Below, one piece after another: positions 16,681 through 26,334 of a stretch of DNA of 64,000 nucleotides. How positions within the stretch are numbered: the first letter of the stretch is position 1; each line of letters opens with the position of its first letter. The stretch is from contig NZ_JAKZAM010000027.1 of the NCBI RefSeq assembly GCF_022538055.1, forward strand, positions 1 through 64,000, read 5' to 3'. The stretch is from Cognataquiflexum nitidum (GTDB lineage Bacteria; Bacteroidota; Bacteroidia; Cytophagales; Cyclobacteriaceae). The notes beneath the pieces are model-generated. The model had not been told where the DNA came from and did no database searches. It saw nothing but the letters and a program-made list of their open reading frames with translations. The position numbers and the translations under genes were made by a program.

Positions 16681-19600
16681 TTGGCTATCCAGAATCAAAC
16701 CGTAAGGAAAAGTTTCTCATCTATTAAGGTAGTCAAAGACTATCCGGATTTCTTAGATATCCAATTACAATCTTTCAAAGACTTTTTCCAATTGGATACT
16801 CCCGCTGAAAAAAGAAGGCAAGATGGTCTGTTTAAGGTATTTTCAGAGAATTTTCCAATTTCGGATTCCCGTGAAAATTTCACCCTTGAATTTATTGACT
16901 ACGCAGTTGATCCTCCAAAATATAGCGTTGAGGAGTGCATCGATAGAGGCCTGACTTATTCTGTTCCTCTCAAAGCAAAATTACGTCTTCTCTGTCACGA
17001 TGAAGACAATGAAGATTTTGAAACCATTGAGCAAGAAGTATTCCTTGGTAATCTTCCTTACATGACCGAAAAAGGGTCATTTGTGATCAATGGTGCAGAA
17101 AGGGTAATTGTATCTCAGTTACATAGATCACCGGGTGTATTCTTTGCACAAAGCAAACATACCAACGGTACCAAGCTTTACTCTGCCAGAATTATTCCTT
17201 TCAAGGGTAGTTGGATCGAATTTGCTACTGACATCAATAATGTCATGTATGCTTACATTGACAGAAAGAAAAAATTCCCTGTTACAACCTTGCTAAGAGC
17301 CATTGGTTTTGGATCAGATAAGGAGATTCTTGATTTGTTTGGCCTTTCCGAAGAAATCGATGCTACAAAAAACAACCTTAAAAAAGTGTCAGGTAGAAAA
17401 CTTGCAGCAAGGGTACTCCGCACTTGGGTTGAGGATTTTGTGGATGAGGATACAGGTGAAGTAGTGTCGATCGATAGAAATGAAGTCTTGTTGGAGCGGG
17501 ATTCTATTCTAACAGATGAAGATATATCCTTGATATTGGAATCAGGCGCTAAGTCAATTATTCTTCATAGAGAAGATGTGAATGTAGCTGATTTCTCTAT
17601 TATTTATAATACCCTACAGAAAGACAACTCCAACTCCGAAAAAGAAGCAGTTGAAGTTATCTACCGTCAACTAAGGAACACGGAAGCCCCTGATGAGGCA
17701 ACTGCCCGTGAAGTTATTCACGGCCTTTTCTTCTCTGATAAAAGATACGATCTAGGTGAAGTCGGTAGATACAGAATCAATAAAAAATTAGGATTACAGA
17801 TTGATCCTGAGAAAATTGTTTTGACAACTGAAGATATCATTAGCATTGTGAAGTATTTGATCGGCTTGATCAATTCCAAAGCAGTTGTAGATGATATCGA
17901 TCACTTGAGCAATAGAAGGGTTCGTACAGTAGGAGAACAGTTGTACAGTCAATTCGGAGTTGGTCTTGCACGTATGGCAAGAACAATCAGAGAAAGGATG
18001 AACGTCCGTGACAATGAAGATTTCAAGCCTGTTGACTTGATCAATGCCCGTACATTATCTTCTGTAATCAATTCCTTCTTTGGTACCAACCAACTTTCTC
18101 AGTTCATGGACCAGACCAATCCACTTGCGGAACTTACTCACAAGAGAAGATTATCAGCATTGGGTCCGGGTGGACTTTCAAGGGAAAGAGCAGGATTTGA
18201 AGTCCGAGATGTTCACTATACGCACTATGGGCGTTTGTGTACGATCGAAACTCCGGAAGGTCCAAACATTGGTTTGATATCCTCGCTTTGTGTTCATGCT
18301 AAAGTGAACTCAATGGGTTTCCTCGAAACTCCATATAGAAAAGTGAAAGAAGGTAAAGTAAGCATGAATGCCAATGATATTGTTTTCTTGACTGCAGAAG
18401 AAGAAGATGACAACAACATTGCACAGGCAAATGCGCCATTGGATGCCAATGGAATCTTTATCAACGAAAAAGTAAAAGCAAGATTTGAAGGTGATTTCCC
18501 GGTTTTAGAACCAAAAGAAATCAGCTATATGGATGTTGCTCCCAATCAAATTGTATCAGTGGCAGCATCTTTGATTCCCTTCTTGGAGCATGATGATGCC
18601 AACCGTGCCTTGATGGGATCTAACATGCAGCGTCAGGCTGTTCCATTATTGAAGCCTGAGGCTCCAATTGTTGGAACTGGCCTGGAAGCAAAAGCCGCAA
18701 CCGATTCTAGATCTTTGGTATTGGCTGAAGCAGACGGCGTAGTAAGATATGTCGATGCAAGCAAAATTACCATCAAGTATGCCCTTACTGAAGATGATCT
18801 TTTGGTCAACTTCAGTGATGAGTATAAGACTTATGAATTGGTTAAATTCCGAAGAACCAACCAAGATACTACCATCAACATTACCCCATTAGTACTGAAG
18901 GGAGAAAAAGTAACCAAAGGACAGGTACTCGTTGAAGGTTATTCTACAAACAATGGTGAGTTGGCTTTAGGTAAAAACCTGATGGTGGCTTATATGCCTT
19001 GGCAAGGATATAACTTCGAAGATGCGATCGTAATTTCTGAAAGAGTAGTAAGAGAAGATGTGTTTACTTCTATTCACATAGAAGAATTCCAACTTGAAGT
19101 AAGAGATACCAAAAGGGGAGAAGAAGAATTGACTTCTGAGATCCCTAACGTTTCTGAAGAGGCTGTTAAAAACCTTGACGAAAACGGTATCATCAGAGTT
19201 GGAGCAGAGGTGAAAGAAGGTGATATCATTATCGGTAAAATCACTCCAAAAGGCGAAACTGATCCGACTCCGGAAGAGAAGTTGTTGAGAGCAATCTTTG
19301 GAGATAAAGCCGGTGATGTTAAGGATGCTTCCTTGAAAGCTTCTCCATCATTGAATGGTGTTGTAATCGAGACCAAACTATTCTCAAGACCTAAGAAAGA
19401 CAAAGACCTTAGGGCCAAGTCAAAAGCTGAGGTTGAAAAATTGAAGGGTAAATATGCCAAGGATCTTTTGGGAATCCGTGCTAAAATGATCAACAAATTG
19501 GTCACGCTTCTTGACGGTAAGACGTCTCAAGGTGTAAGACATAAATTCGGTGATGAGATTATCAGCAAAGGGGTTAAGTTCAATTTGAAAAATATTGAAC

Positions 19601-20556
19601 AAAACCTTTTCCCTGCAAAAAATCCATACAGAGATGAGTCCAATTACAATGTTCCTGAGGAGGCTAATTTGATTTCTGATATCATCCTTGATGATTGGAC
19701 TGAAGATGCGCATACCAATGTTTTGATCCAGAAATTGGTTAAGAACTATGTGAACTCCAGAAACGAAATCTCAGGTAGATTCAAGAGAGATAAATTTACC
19801 CTTGAAGTGGGAGATGAACTTCCTGCGGGTATCGTTCAGCTTGCCAAAGTTTATGTTGCCAAAAAACGTAAATTGAAAGTAGGGGATAAGATGGCAGGGC
19901 GTCACGGTAACAAAGGTATTGTGGCCAGAATCGTAAGAGAGGAAGATATGCCTTTCTTGGAAGATGGTTCTCCAATGGATATCGTACTCAACCCACTTGG
20001 TGTACCTTCTAGGATGAACATCGGTCAGATCTATGAGACAGTTCTTGCCTGGGCAGGTATGAAGCTTGGCAAGAAGTATTCTACGCCAATCTTTGACGGT
20101 GCCACTATGGAAGAAGTATCTCATGAACTTGACCTTGCAGGATTGCCTTCTTATGGTAGGACATACCTATACGATGGTCTTTCAGGTAAGAGATTTGATC
20201 AGCCGGTAACTGTAGGGATTACCTACATGTTGAAACTCGGTCACTTGGTGGATGACAAGATGCACGCAAGGTCTATCGGACCATATTCTTTGATCACGCA
20301 GCAGCCTTTGGGCGGTAAAGCCCAGTTTGGTGGTCAGCGTTTTGGAGAAATGGAGGTTTGGGCGCTTGAAGCATTTGGAGCATCCCATGTGTTGCAGGAA
20401 ATCTTGACTGTGAAATCTGATGACGTGGTGGGTAGAGCCAAGGCATATGAGGCTATAGTAAAAGGTGAAAACCTTCCTAAGCCAAATATCCCTGAATCAT
20501 TCAACGTATTGGTTCACGAGCTAAGAGGTCTTGCACTAGAAATTACCCTTGATTAA
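16681..20556 (+). CDS. rpoB: DNA-directed RNA polymerase subunit beta
   Basis: A 1291-residue beta subunit. The start is TTG at 16681 (MAIQNQTVRKSFSSIK); there is no in-frame ATG or GTG close by upstream, and the N-terminus fits the family. The rifampicin-binding region near residues 467-500 reads 'GTNQLSQFMDQTNPLAELTH' followed by 'KRRLSALGPGG', with the usual sensitive residues. The C-terminal part carries 'GDKMAGRHGNKG' and 'GGQRFGEMEVWALEAFGA'. It is paired with rpoC 47 nt downstream, with a short GGGCC-GTAA-GGCCC hairpin (20569-20582) between them. Confidence 0.99.
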   Translation: MAIQNQTVRKSFSSIKVVKDYPDFLDIQLQSFKDFFQLDTPAEKRRQDGLFKVFSENFPISDSRENFTLEFIDYAVDPPKYSVEECIDRGLTYSVPLKAKLRLLCHDEDNEDFETIEQEVFLGNLPYMTEKGSFVINGAERVIVSQLHRSPGVFFAQSKHTNGTKLYSARIIPFKGSWIEFATDINNVMYAYIDRKKKFPVTTLLRAIGFGSDKEILDLFGLSEEIDATKNNLKKVSGRKLAARVLRTWVEDFVDEDTGEVVSIDRNEVLLERDSILTDEDISLILESGAKSIILHREDVNVADFSIIYNTLQKDNSNSEKEAVEVIYRQLRNTEAPDEATAREVIHGLFFSDKRYDLGEVGRYRINKKLGLQIDPEKIVLTTEDIISIVKYLIGLINSKAVVDDIDHLSNRRVRTVGEQLYSQFGVGLARMARTIRERMNVRDNEDFKPVDLINARTLSSVINSFFGTNQLSQFMDQTNPLAELTHKRRLSALGPGGLSRERAGFEVRDVHYTHYGRLCTIETPEGPNIGLISSLCVHAKVNSMGFLETPYRKVKEGKVSMNANDIVFLTAEEEDDNNIAQANAPLDANGIFINEKVKARFEGDFPVLEPKEISYMDVAPNQIVSVAASLIPFLEHDDANRALMGSNMQRQAVPLLKPEAPIVGTGLEAKAATDSRSLVLAEADGVVRYVDASKITIKYALTEDDLLVNFSDEYKTYELVKFRRTNQDTTINITPLVLKGEKVTKGQVLVEGYSTNNGELALGKNLMVAYMPWQGYNFEDAIVISERVVREDVFTSIHIEEFQLEVRDTKRGEEELTSEIPNVSEEAVKNLDENGIIRVGAEVKEGDIIIGKITPKGETDPTPEEKLLRAIFGDKAGDVKDASLKASPSLNGVVIETKLFSRPKKDKDLRAKSKAEVEKLKGKYAKDLLGIRAKMINKLVTLLDGKTSQGVRHKFGDEIISKGVKFNLKNIEQNLFPAKNPYRDESNYNVPEEANLISDIILDDWTEDAHTNVLIQKLVKNYVNSRNEISGRFKRDKFTLEVGDELPAGIVQLAKVYVAKKRKLKVGDKMAGRHGNKGIVARIVREEDMPFLEDGSPMDIVLNPLGVPSRMNIGQIYETVLAWAGMKLGKKYSTPIFDGATMEEVSHELDLAGLPSYGRTYLYDGLSGKRFDQPVTVGITYMLKLGHLVDDKMHARSIGPYSLITQQPLGGKAQFGGQRFGEMEVWALEAFGASHVLQEILTVKSDDVVGRAKAYEAIVKGENLPKPNIPESFNVLVHELRGLALEITLD

Positions 20557-20603
20557 TAAAATTTCAATGGGCCGTAAGGCCCTTCACATACTCTTCGACA
20601 ATT

Positions 20604-23600
20604 ATGGCGTTCAGAAAAAACAAAAAACTAAACAACGACTTTTCCAGAGTCACTATTAGTTTGGCCTCTCCAGAATCCATTCTGGATAGTTCACATGGTG
20701 AAGTAACGCAGCCCGAAACAATCAACTACAGAACCTACAAGCCTGAAATGGGTGGTTTGTTCTGTGAGAGGATTTTCGGTCCTGTAAAAGACTGGGAATG
20801 TCATTGTGGAAAATATAAGCGCATAAGATATAAAGGTATCATCTGTGACAGATGTGGTGTTGAAGTTACTGAAAAGAAAGTAAGAAGAGAGAGAATGGGA
20901 CACATCGAATTGGTGGTGCCTGTTGCTCACATCTGGTACTTCAAATCCCTGCCAAACAAAATCGGGTACCTATTGGGTCTTCCAACCAAAAAACTGGATC
21001 AAATTGTCTATTACGAAAGATATGCGGTCGTTCAAGCTGGTCTAAAGGCTGAAGACGGTGTGCAATATCTTGACTTCTTGACTGAAGACGAGTACCTGGA
21101 CATCATGGATAAGCTTCCAAAAGAAAACCAGATGCTTGATGATGATGATCCAAATAAATTTATTGCCAAAATGGGTGCCGAAGCAATCGAAATGCTTCTG
21201 TCCAGATTGGATTTGGATGACTTGTCCTATAGTTTGAGACATCAAGCAGCTACAGATACTTCTCAGCAGAGAAAAGCTGAAGCCTTGAAAAGACTTAAAG
21301 TTGTAGAAGCTTTCAGAGAAGCTAGAACCAGAATCGAGAACCGTCCTGAGTGGATGGTCGTAAGGATGGTCCCTGTTATTCCACCAGAATTGCGTCCATT
21401 GGTTCCTTTGGATGGTGGTAGGTTTGCCACTTCTGATTTGAATGACCTTTACAGAAGGGTAATTATCAGAAATAACCGTCTGAAGAGATTGATAGATATC
21501 AAAGCCCCTGAAGTCATTTTGAGAAATGAAAAAAGGATGCTTCAAGAAGCTGTCGATTCTTTGTTTGACAATTCAAGAAAAGTAAATGCTGTAAGATCGG
21601 ATGGCAACCGTGCTTTGAAATCTCTTTCAGATATGTTGAAAGGTAAGCAAGGCCGTTTCCGTCAAAACTTACTCGGTAAAAGGGTTGATTATTCAGGCCG
21701 TTCGGTTATTGTCGTTGGACCTGAATTGAAACTTCACGAGTGCGGTCTCCCCAAAAATATGGCTGCTGAGCTTTTCAAACCATTTATCATCAGGAAACTG
21801 ATCGAAAGAGGTATTGTAAAGACAGTAAAATCTGCCAAGAAAATTGTTGACAGAAAAGATCCTGTAGTATGGGATATCCTTGAAAACGTATTGAAGGGAC
21901 ACCCCGTATTGCTAAACCGTGCTCCAACTTTGCACAGGTTAGGTATACAGGCTTTCCAACCAAAATTGATCGAAGGAAAAGCGATTCAGCTTCACCCACT
22001 TGTATGTACTGCATTCAACGCCGATTTTGACGGTGATCAGATGGCTGTTCACGTACCACTTGGACATGAAGCGATATTGGAAGCATCGACTTTGATGCTT
22101 TCTTCGCACAACATCCTTAACCCTGCCAATGGAGCACCTATTACGGTTCCCTCCCAAGACATGGTTCTTGGATTGTATTATGTGACCAAAGGAAAGAGAT
22201 CCACTCCTGAAGAAATTGTCCTTGGAGAGGGTATGACTTTCTATGGAGAAGAAGAGGTAATCATAGCTTTGAATGAAGGTAGAATTTCTCAACATGCATT
22301 TATCAAGTGTAAAGTGCATGTAAGGGATGAAAATGGTCAATTGGTTGAAAAAGTCATTGAAACTGTTGCAGGTAGATTGATCTTCAATCAGTTTGTTCCT
22401 GAGGTTGTAGGCTTTGTCAATGAGTTGTTGACCAAGAAAAAACTGCAGCAAATCATTTCAGAAGTTGTGAAGATTTGTGGAGTTTCCAGAACAGCACAAT
22501 TCCTAGATGATATCAAGCACCTTGGATTCCAAATGGCATATGCTGGTGGACTGTCCATGGGATTGAATGATGTTATTATTCCTGCTGAAAAAGATCCTTT
22601 GATCGCTAAAGCGAAAGATGAGGTCGATCAGGTTTGGAATAACTACCTCATGGGTCTGATCACAGACAATGAGAGATACAACCAAGTAATTGATATTTGG
22701 ACCAGAACGAATTCCTTCCTGACCAACATCCTGATGAAACAGATGGAAGAGGATAAGCAAGGATTTAATGCCATCTACATGATGATGCACTCCGGAGCCA
22801 GAGGTTCTAGAGAGCAGATCCGTCAGTTGGGTGGTATGAGAGGCTTGATGGCCAAGCCACAGAAAAACCTTCAAGGTTCTGTAGGTGAAATCATCGAAAA
22901 CCCAATTCTTTCGAACTTCAAAGAAGGTCTTGATGTATTGGAATACTTCATCTCTACTCACGGTGCACGTAAAGGTCTAGCCGATACTGCATTGAAAACT
23001 GCGGATGCTGGTTACCTGACAAGAAGATTGGTTGATGTCGCTCAGGACATGATTATATCTGAAGAGGATTGTGGTACTTTGAGAGGCCTGGTTGTTCAGG
23101 CTTTGAAAGACAATGACGAAATCGTCGAACCACTTTCTGAAAGAATCCTGGGTCGAGTATCTGTACACGATGTGTATGATGCTGTGACTGAAGAACTTGT
23201 TGTTCCTGCAGGAATTGAAATCACTGAAGAAATCGCTAGAAAAGTAGACGAATCTACCATAGAGGAAGTCGAAATCAGGTCAGTACTTACTTGTGAAACC
23301 AGAAGAGGTGTCTGTGCAAAATGCTACGGACGTAACCTTGCCACAGGTAGAATGGTACAAAACGGTGAATCTGTCGGTGTAATTGCCGCACAGTCCATCG
23401 GTGAACCGGGTACGCAGTTGACGTTGAGAACATTCCACGTAGGTGGTACAGCCTCCAACATTTCCGTTGAAGCAAGCATCACTGCCAAGTTTGAAGGTGT
23501 TGTAGAATTTGACGAGGAATTGAGATGGATTGATACTACCACCAAAGAAGGTGAACCAGTATCAATGGTAATGGGTAGATCAGGTGAGATTAAAATCAAC

Positions 23601-24917
23601 GATGCTAAGACCGGAAAAACTTTGGTTTCAAACCACGTGCCATATGGCGCTACTTTGAACGTAAAGGATGGTCAAAAAATCGGCAAAGGAGATGCACTTT
23701 GTAAGTGGGATCCATACAATGCCGTAATCCTTTCTGAATTTGACGGAGAGATTGAATTCGACTCCATCATTGAAGGTGTTACTTTCAAAGAAGTGGCCGA
23801 TGACCAGACGGGTTACAGAGAGAAAGTTATCATTGATACCAAGGATAAAACCAAAAACCCTGCTGTCGTAGTAAACTACGGTTCCGAAGAAAGCAAATCT
23901 TACAATATTCCTGTGGGTGCCCACTTGGCAGTAGAAGCTGGTGAAATGGTAAAATCAGGTCAAATCTTAGTGAAAATCCCAAGATCTGTTGGAAAAACCA
24001 GAGACATTACCGGTGGTCTTCCAAGAGTTACTGAATTGTTTGAAGCAAGAAATCCTTCCAACCCGGCAGTAGTTTCTGAAATCGATGGTGTGGTAACTTA
24101 CGGTGGTATCAAAAGAGGTAACCGTGAAATCTTCATCGAATCTAAAGATGGCGTGAAGAAAAGATACATGGTTTCTCTTTCCAAGCATATCCTTGTTCAG
24201 GAAAACGACTTTATCCGTGCAGGTGAGGCATTGTCAGACGGAGCTATCACGCCAAGTGATATCCTTTCTATCAAGGGTCCAACAGCAGTACAGGAGTATT
24301 TGGTGAATGAAATCCAGGAAGTTTACCGACTTCAAGGTGTAAAAATCAATGACAAGCACATCGAGGTTATTGTAAGCCAGATGATGCAGAAAGTTGAAAT
24401 CCTTGACGCAGGTGACACAGGATTCCTTCAAAACCAAGTGGTCGACAAATGGGCATTCAGGGAAGAAAACGACAACATTCTGGACAAGAAAGTTGTCATG
24501 GATGCGGGAGATTCTTCGACTTTGAAGCCAGGTATGATCATCACTTCAAGAAGACTGAGAGACGAAAACTCAAGCTTGAAGCGTAAGGATTTGAAACTTG
24601 TACAGGTAAGAGATGCAGAAACAGCAGTTTCTCAGCCAACCTTGCAAGGTATCACCGCCGCTTCTTTGGGAACTGAAAGTTTTATCTCGGCTGCTTCCTT
24701 CCAGGAGACGACCAAGGTATTGAGCGAAGCTGCCATCAGAGGCAAGCGTGATGAGTTGTTGGGCTTGAAAGAAAACGTAATTGTAGGACATTTGATTCCT
24801 GCAGGTACCGGACAGAGAGGTTTCGCAGAAATTATCGTTGGTTCTCAGGAGGATTATGACAGACTTTCTGCAGAAAAAGAAAGGTCATTCAACAAATCCA
24901 GAGAAACAGTTAAATAG
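20604..24917 (+). CDS. rpoC: DNA-directed RNA polymerase subunit beta'
   Basis: A 1437-residue beta' subunit. The N-terminal zinc site uses Cys66, Cys68, Cys81 and Cys84 ('CHCGKYKRIRYKGIICDRCG'). The catalytic magnesium loop 'NADFDGDQ' is near residue 472, the bridge-helix region is around 'GARGSREQIRQLGGMRGLMA', and the second zinc site ends in 'CETRRGVCAKC' near 897-907. A perfect 12-bp hairpin terminator lies 21 nt after the stop, so rpoBC ends here. Confidence 0.99.
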   Translation: MAFRKNKKLNNDFSRVTISLASPESILDSSHGEVTQPETINYRTYKPEMGGLFCERIFGPVKDWECHCGKYKRIRYKGIICDRCGVEVTEKKVRRERMGHIELVVPVAHIWYFKSLPNKIGYLLGLPTKKLDQIVYYERYAVVQAGLKAEDGVQYLDFLTEDEYLDIMDKLPKENQMLDDDDPNKFIAKMGAEAIEMLLSRLDLDDLSYSLRHQAATDTSQQRKAEALKRLKVVEAFREARTRIENRPEWMVVRMVPVIPPELRPLVPLDGGRFATSDLNDLYRRVIIRNNRLKRLIDIKAPEVILRNEKRMLQEAVDSLFDNSRKVNAVRSDGNRALKSLSDMLKGKQGRFRQNLLGKRVDYSGRSVIVVGPELKLHECGLPKNMAAELFKPFIIRKLIERGIVKTVKSAKKIVDRKDPVVWDILENVLKGHPVLLNRAPTLHRLGIQAFQPKLIEGKAIQLHPLVCTAFNADFDGDQMAVHVPLGHEAILEASTLMLSSHNILNPANGAPITVPSQDMVLGLYYVTKGKRSTPEEIVLGEGMTFYGEEEVIIALNEGRISQHAFIKCKVHVRDENGQLVEKVIETVAGRLIFNQFVPEVVGFVNELLTKKKLQQIISEVVKICGVSRTAQFLDDIKHLGFQMAYAGGLSMGLNDVIIPAEKDPLIAKAKDEVDQVWNNYLMGLITDNERYNQVIDIWTRTNSFLTNILMKQMEEDKQGFNAIYMMMHSGARGSREQIRQLGGMRGLMAKPQKNLQGSVGEIIENPILSNFKEGLDVLEYFISTHGARKGLADTALKTADAGYLTRRLVDVAQDMIISEEDCGTLRGLVVQALKDNDEIVEPLSERILGRVSVHDVYDAVTEELVVPAGIEITEEIARKVDESTIEEVEIRSVLTCETRRGVCAKCYGRNLATGRMVQNGESVGVIAAQSIGEPGTQLTLRTFHVGGTASNISVEASITAKFEGVVEFDEELRWIDTTTKEGEPVSMVMGRSGEIKINDAKTGKTLVSNHVPYGATLNVKDGQKIGKGDALCKWDPYNAVILSEFDGEIEFDSIIEGVTFKEVADDQTGYREKVIIDTKDKTKNPAVVVNYGSEESKSYNIPVGAHLAVEAGEMVKSGQILVKIPRSVGKTRDITGGLPRVTELFEARNPSNPAVVSEIDGVVTYGGIKRGNREIFIESKDGVKKRYMVSLSKHILVQENDFIRAGEALSDGAITPSDILSIKGPTAVQEYLVNEIQEVYRLQGVKINDKHIEVIVSQMMQKVEILDAGDTGFLQNQVVDKWAFREENDNILDKKVVMDAGDSSTLKPGMIITSRRLRDENSSLKRKDLKLVQVRDAETAVSQPTLQGITAASLGTESFISAASFQETTKVLSEAAIRGKRDELLGLKENVIVGHLIPAGTGQRGFAEIIVGSQEDYDRLSAEKERSFNKSRETVK

Positions 24918-24938
24918 TAATTGATTTATCCAAATATG

Positions 24939-24969
24939 AAAGGCCTGTATCCCATACAGGCCTTTTTTC
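24939..24969 (+). terminator. Terminator after rpoC
   Basis: AAAGGCCTGTAT and its complement ATACAGGCCTTT flank a CCC loop (12-bp perfect stem, 24939-24965), followed by T residues. It is the strongest hairpin in the block. Confidence 0.9.
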
Positions 24970-24986
24970 ATCAAACCAAAATCACC

Positions 24987-25316
24987 ATGGAAGACGGTAA
25001 AGGACAAAAACCAATAATCGATCAACAGATCAATGTTGAACTTTCAGAAGAAGTTGCAGAAGGTATTTATAGCAACCTTGCTATGATAGCCCATTCTAAT
25101 TCAGAGTTTGTGATTGATTTTATCAGGCTGATGCCGGGTGTGCCGAAGGCAAAAGTGAAATCAAGGATCATTATGACCCCTGATCATGCTAAAAGACTTT
25201 TGGCTGCTTTAAAAGATAATATCAGTAAATATGAACAGGCTTTCGGAAAAATAGAGGGCGGTTCAGAAGGTCCGAGTTTTCCTTTAAATTTTGGGGGGAA
25301 CTTTGGCGAAGCTTGA
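24987..25316 (+). CDS. DUF3467 domain protein
   Basis: A 109-residue cytoplasmic protein of the DUF3467 family, as I recognise it from 'QQINVELSEEVAEGIYSNLA', 'SEFVIDFIRLMPGVPKAKVK' and 'SRIIMTPDHAKRLLAAL'. The C-terminus is a Gly/Phe-rich tail. The ATG at 24987 is chosen because the frame upstream of it runs through the rpoC terminator. No function is known to me. Its place between rpoC and rpsL recurs in Bacteroidota, which suggests a link with the expression machinery, but only by context. Confidence 0.85.
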   Translation: MEDGKGQKPIIDQQINVELSEEVAEGIYSNLAMIAHSNSEFVIDFIRLMPGVPKAKVKSRIIMTPDHAKRLLAALKDNISKYEQAFGKIEGGSEGPSFPLNFGGNFGEA

Positions 25317-25336
25317 CAAAAATATAACAGCTTAAT

Positions 25337-25367
25337 TTTGTTTGTTTTACCTATTTGCATACCTTTG
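25337..25367 (+). promoter_or_regulatory. Promoter of the str operon
   Basis: TTTG at 25337-25340 and TACCTTTG at 25360-25367 are separated by 19 nt. rpsL starts 49 nt downstream. Confidence 0.8.
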
Positions 25368-25416
25368 CAGTCCAAAATTCACAAGTTAAAGGAAGAAAAA
25401 TAAATTTTATCAGTTA

Positions 25417-25842
25417 ATGCCTACTATACAACAGTTAGTAAGAAAAGGTAGAACCACCCTTGAGACCACATCCAAATCGAGAGCTTTGGATTCATGTCCT
25501 CAACGGAGAGGTGTTTGTACCAGGGTGTACACTACCACGCCTAAGAAGCCTAACTCAGCGATGAGGAAAGTGGCCAGGGTAAGATTGACGAATGGTAAAG
25601 AGGTAAACGCCTACATTCCGGGTGAAGGTCATAATTTGCAAGAACACTCTATCGTATTGATCAGAGGTGGTCGTGTGAAGGATCTTCCAGGTGTACGTTA
25701 CCACATTATCAGAGGTGCATTGGATACAGCAGGAGTAAAAGACCGTAAGCAAGGTCGCTCCAAGTACGGTGCTAAGAGACCTAAGCCAGGTCAAGCTGCT
25801 AAAGGTGCCCCAGCAAAAGGTGCTCCAGCAAAAAAGAAATAA
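25417..25842 (+). CDS. rpsL: 30S ribosomal protein S12
   Basis: A 141-residue S12 of the decoding centre. The streptomycin-relevant segments are the standard sensitive forms: 'TTPKKPNSAMRKVARVRLTN' and 'GRVKDLPGVRYHIIRGALD'. The C-terminus carries an Ala/Pro/Lys extension of about 15 residues ('AAKGAPAKGAPAKKK'), longer than the E. coli protein. It is the first gene of rpsL-rpsG-fusA-rpsJ. Confidence 0.99.
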   Translation: MPTIQQLVRKGRTTLETTSKSRALDSCPQRRGVCTRVYTTTPKKPNSAMRKVARVRLTNGKEVNAYIPGEGHNLQEHSIVLIRGGRVKDLPGVRYHIIRGALDTAGVKDRKQGRSKYGAKRPKPGQAAKGAPAKGAPAKKK

Positions 25843-25860
25843 TAAAAACTAGTTAAAGAA

Positions 25861-26328
25861 ATGAGAAAAGCGAAACCAAAGAAGAGATATATTCTTCCTG
25901 ACCCGAAGTTCGGCGACACCTTGGTAACCAAGTTCGTGAACTGTCTGATGGTAGATGGTAAGAAGAGTATTGCTTACAAAATCTTCTACGACGCAGTCGA
26001 GAAGGTAGAATCAAAAGTAGGTGAGAACGGTCTTGAGGTTTGGAAAAAAGCGCTTAACAATATAACTCCAGCTGTAGAGGTGAAGAGTCGTAGAGTTGGT
26101 GGTGCTACATTCCAGGTTCCAATGGAAGTTAGACCTGAAAGAAAAACGTCCCTAGGTATTAAGTGGATGATCACTTACGCCAGAAAAAGAGGTGAGAAGA
26201 CAATGATGGACAGACTTGCAGGTGAGATCATTTCTGCTTCAAAAGGCGAAGGTGCTGCAGTGAAGAAGAAGGATGATACACACAGAATGGCTGAAGCAAA
26301 CAAAGCATTCTCACATTTTAGATTTTAA
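25861..26328 (+). CDS. rpsG: 30S ribosomal protein S7
   Basis: A 155-residue S7, an assembly initiator of the 30S head that contacts E-site tRNA. Signatures: 'FGDTLVTKFVNCLMVDGKKS' near the N-terminus, 'VEVKSRRVGGATFQVPMEVR', and a C-terminal 'HRMAEANKAFSHFRF'. It lies 18 nt after rpsL and 6 nt before fusA. Confidence 0.99.
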   Translation: MRKAKPKKRYILPDPKFGDTLVTKFVNCLMVDGKKSIAYKIFYDAVEKVESKVGENGLEVWKKALNNITPAVEVKSRRVGGATFQVPMEVRPERKTSLGIKWMITYARKRGEKTMMDRLAGEIISASKGEGAAVKKKDDTHRMAEANKAFSHFRF

Positions 26329-26334
26329 TCAGTA

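Noticed and set aside
20569..20582. Hairpin between rpoB and rpoC as a terminator
   Set aside because: The 5-bp stem has no T tract, and rpoB and rpoC are expected to be co-transcribed.
19074..24791. Many long antisense open frames inside rpoB and rpoC
   Set aside because: They follow from the codon usage of the real genes and show no family signature or start context.
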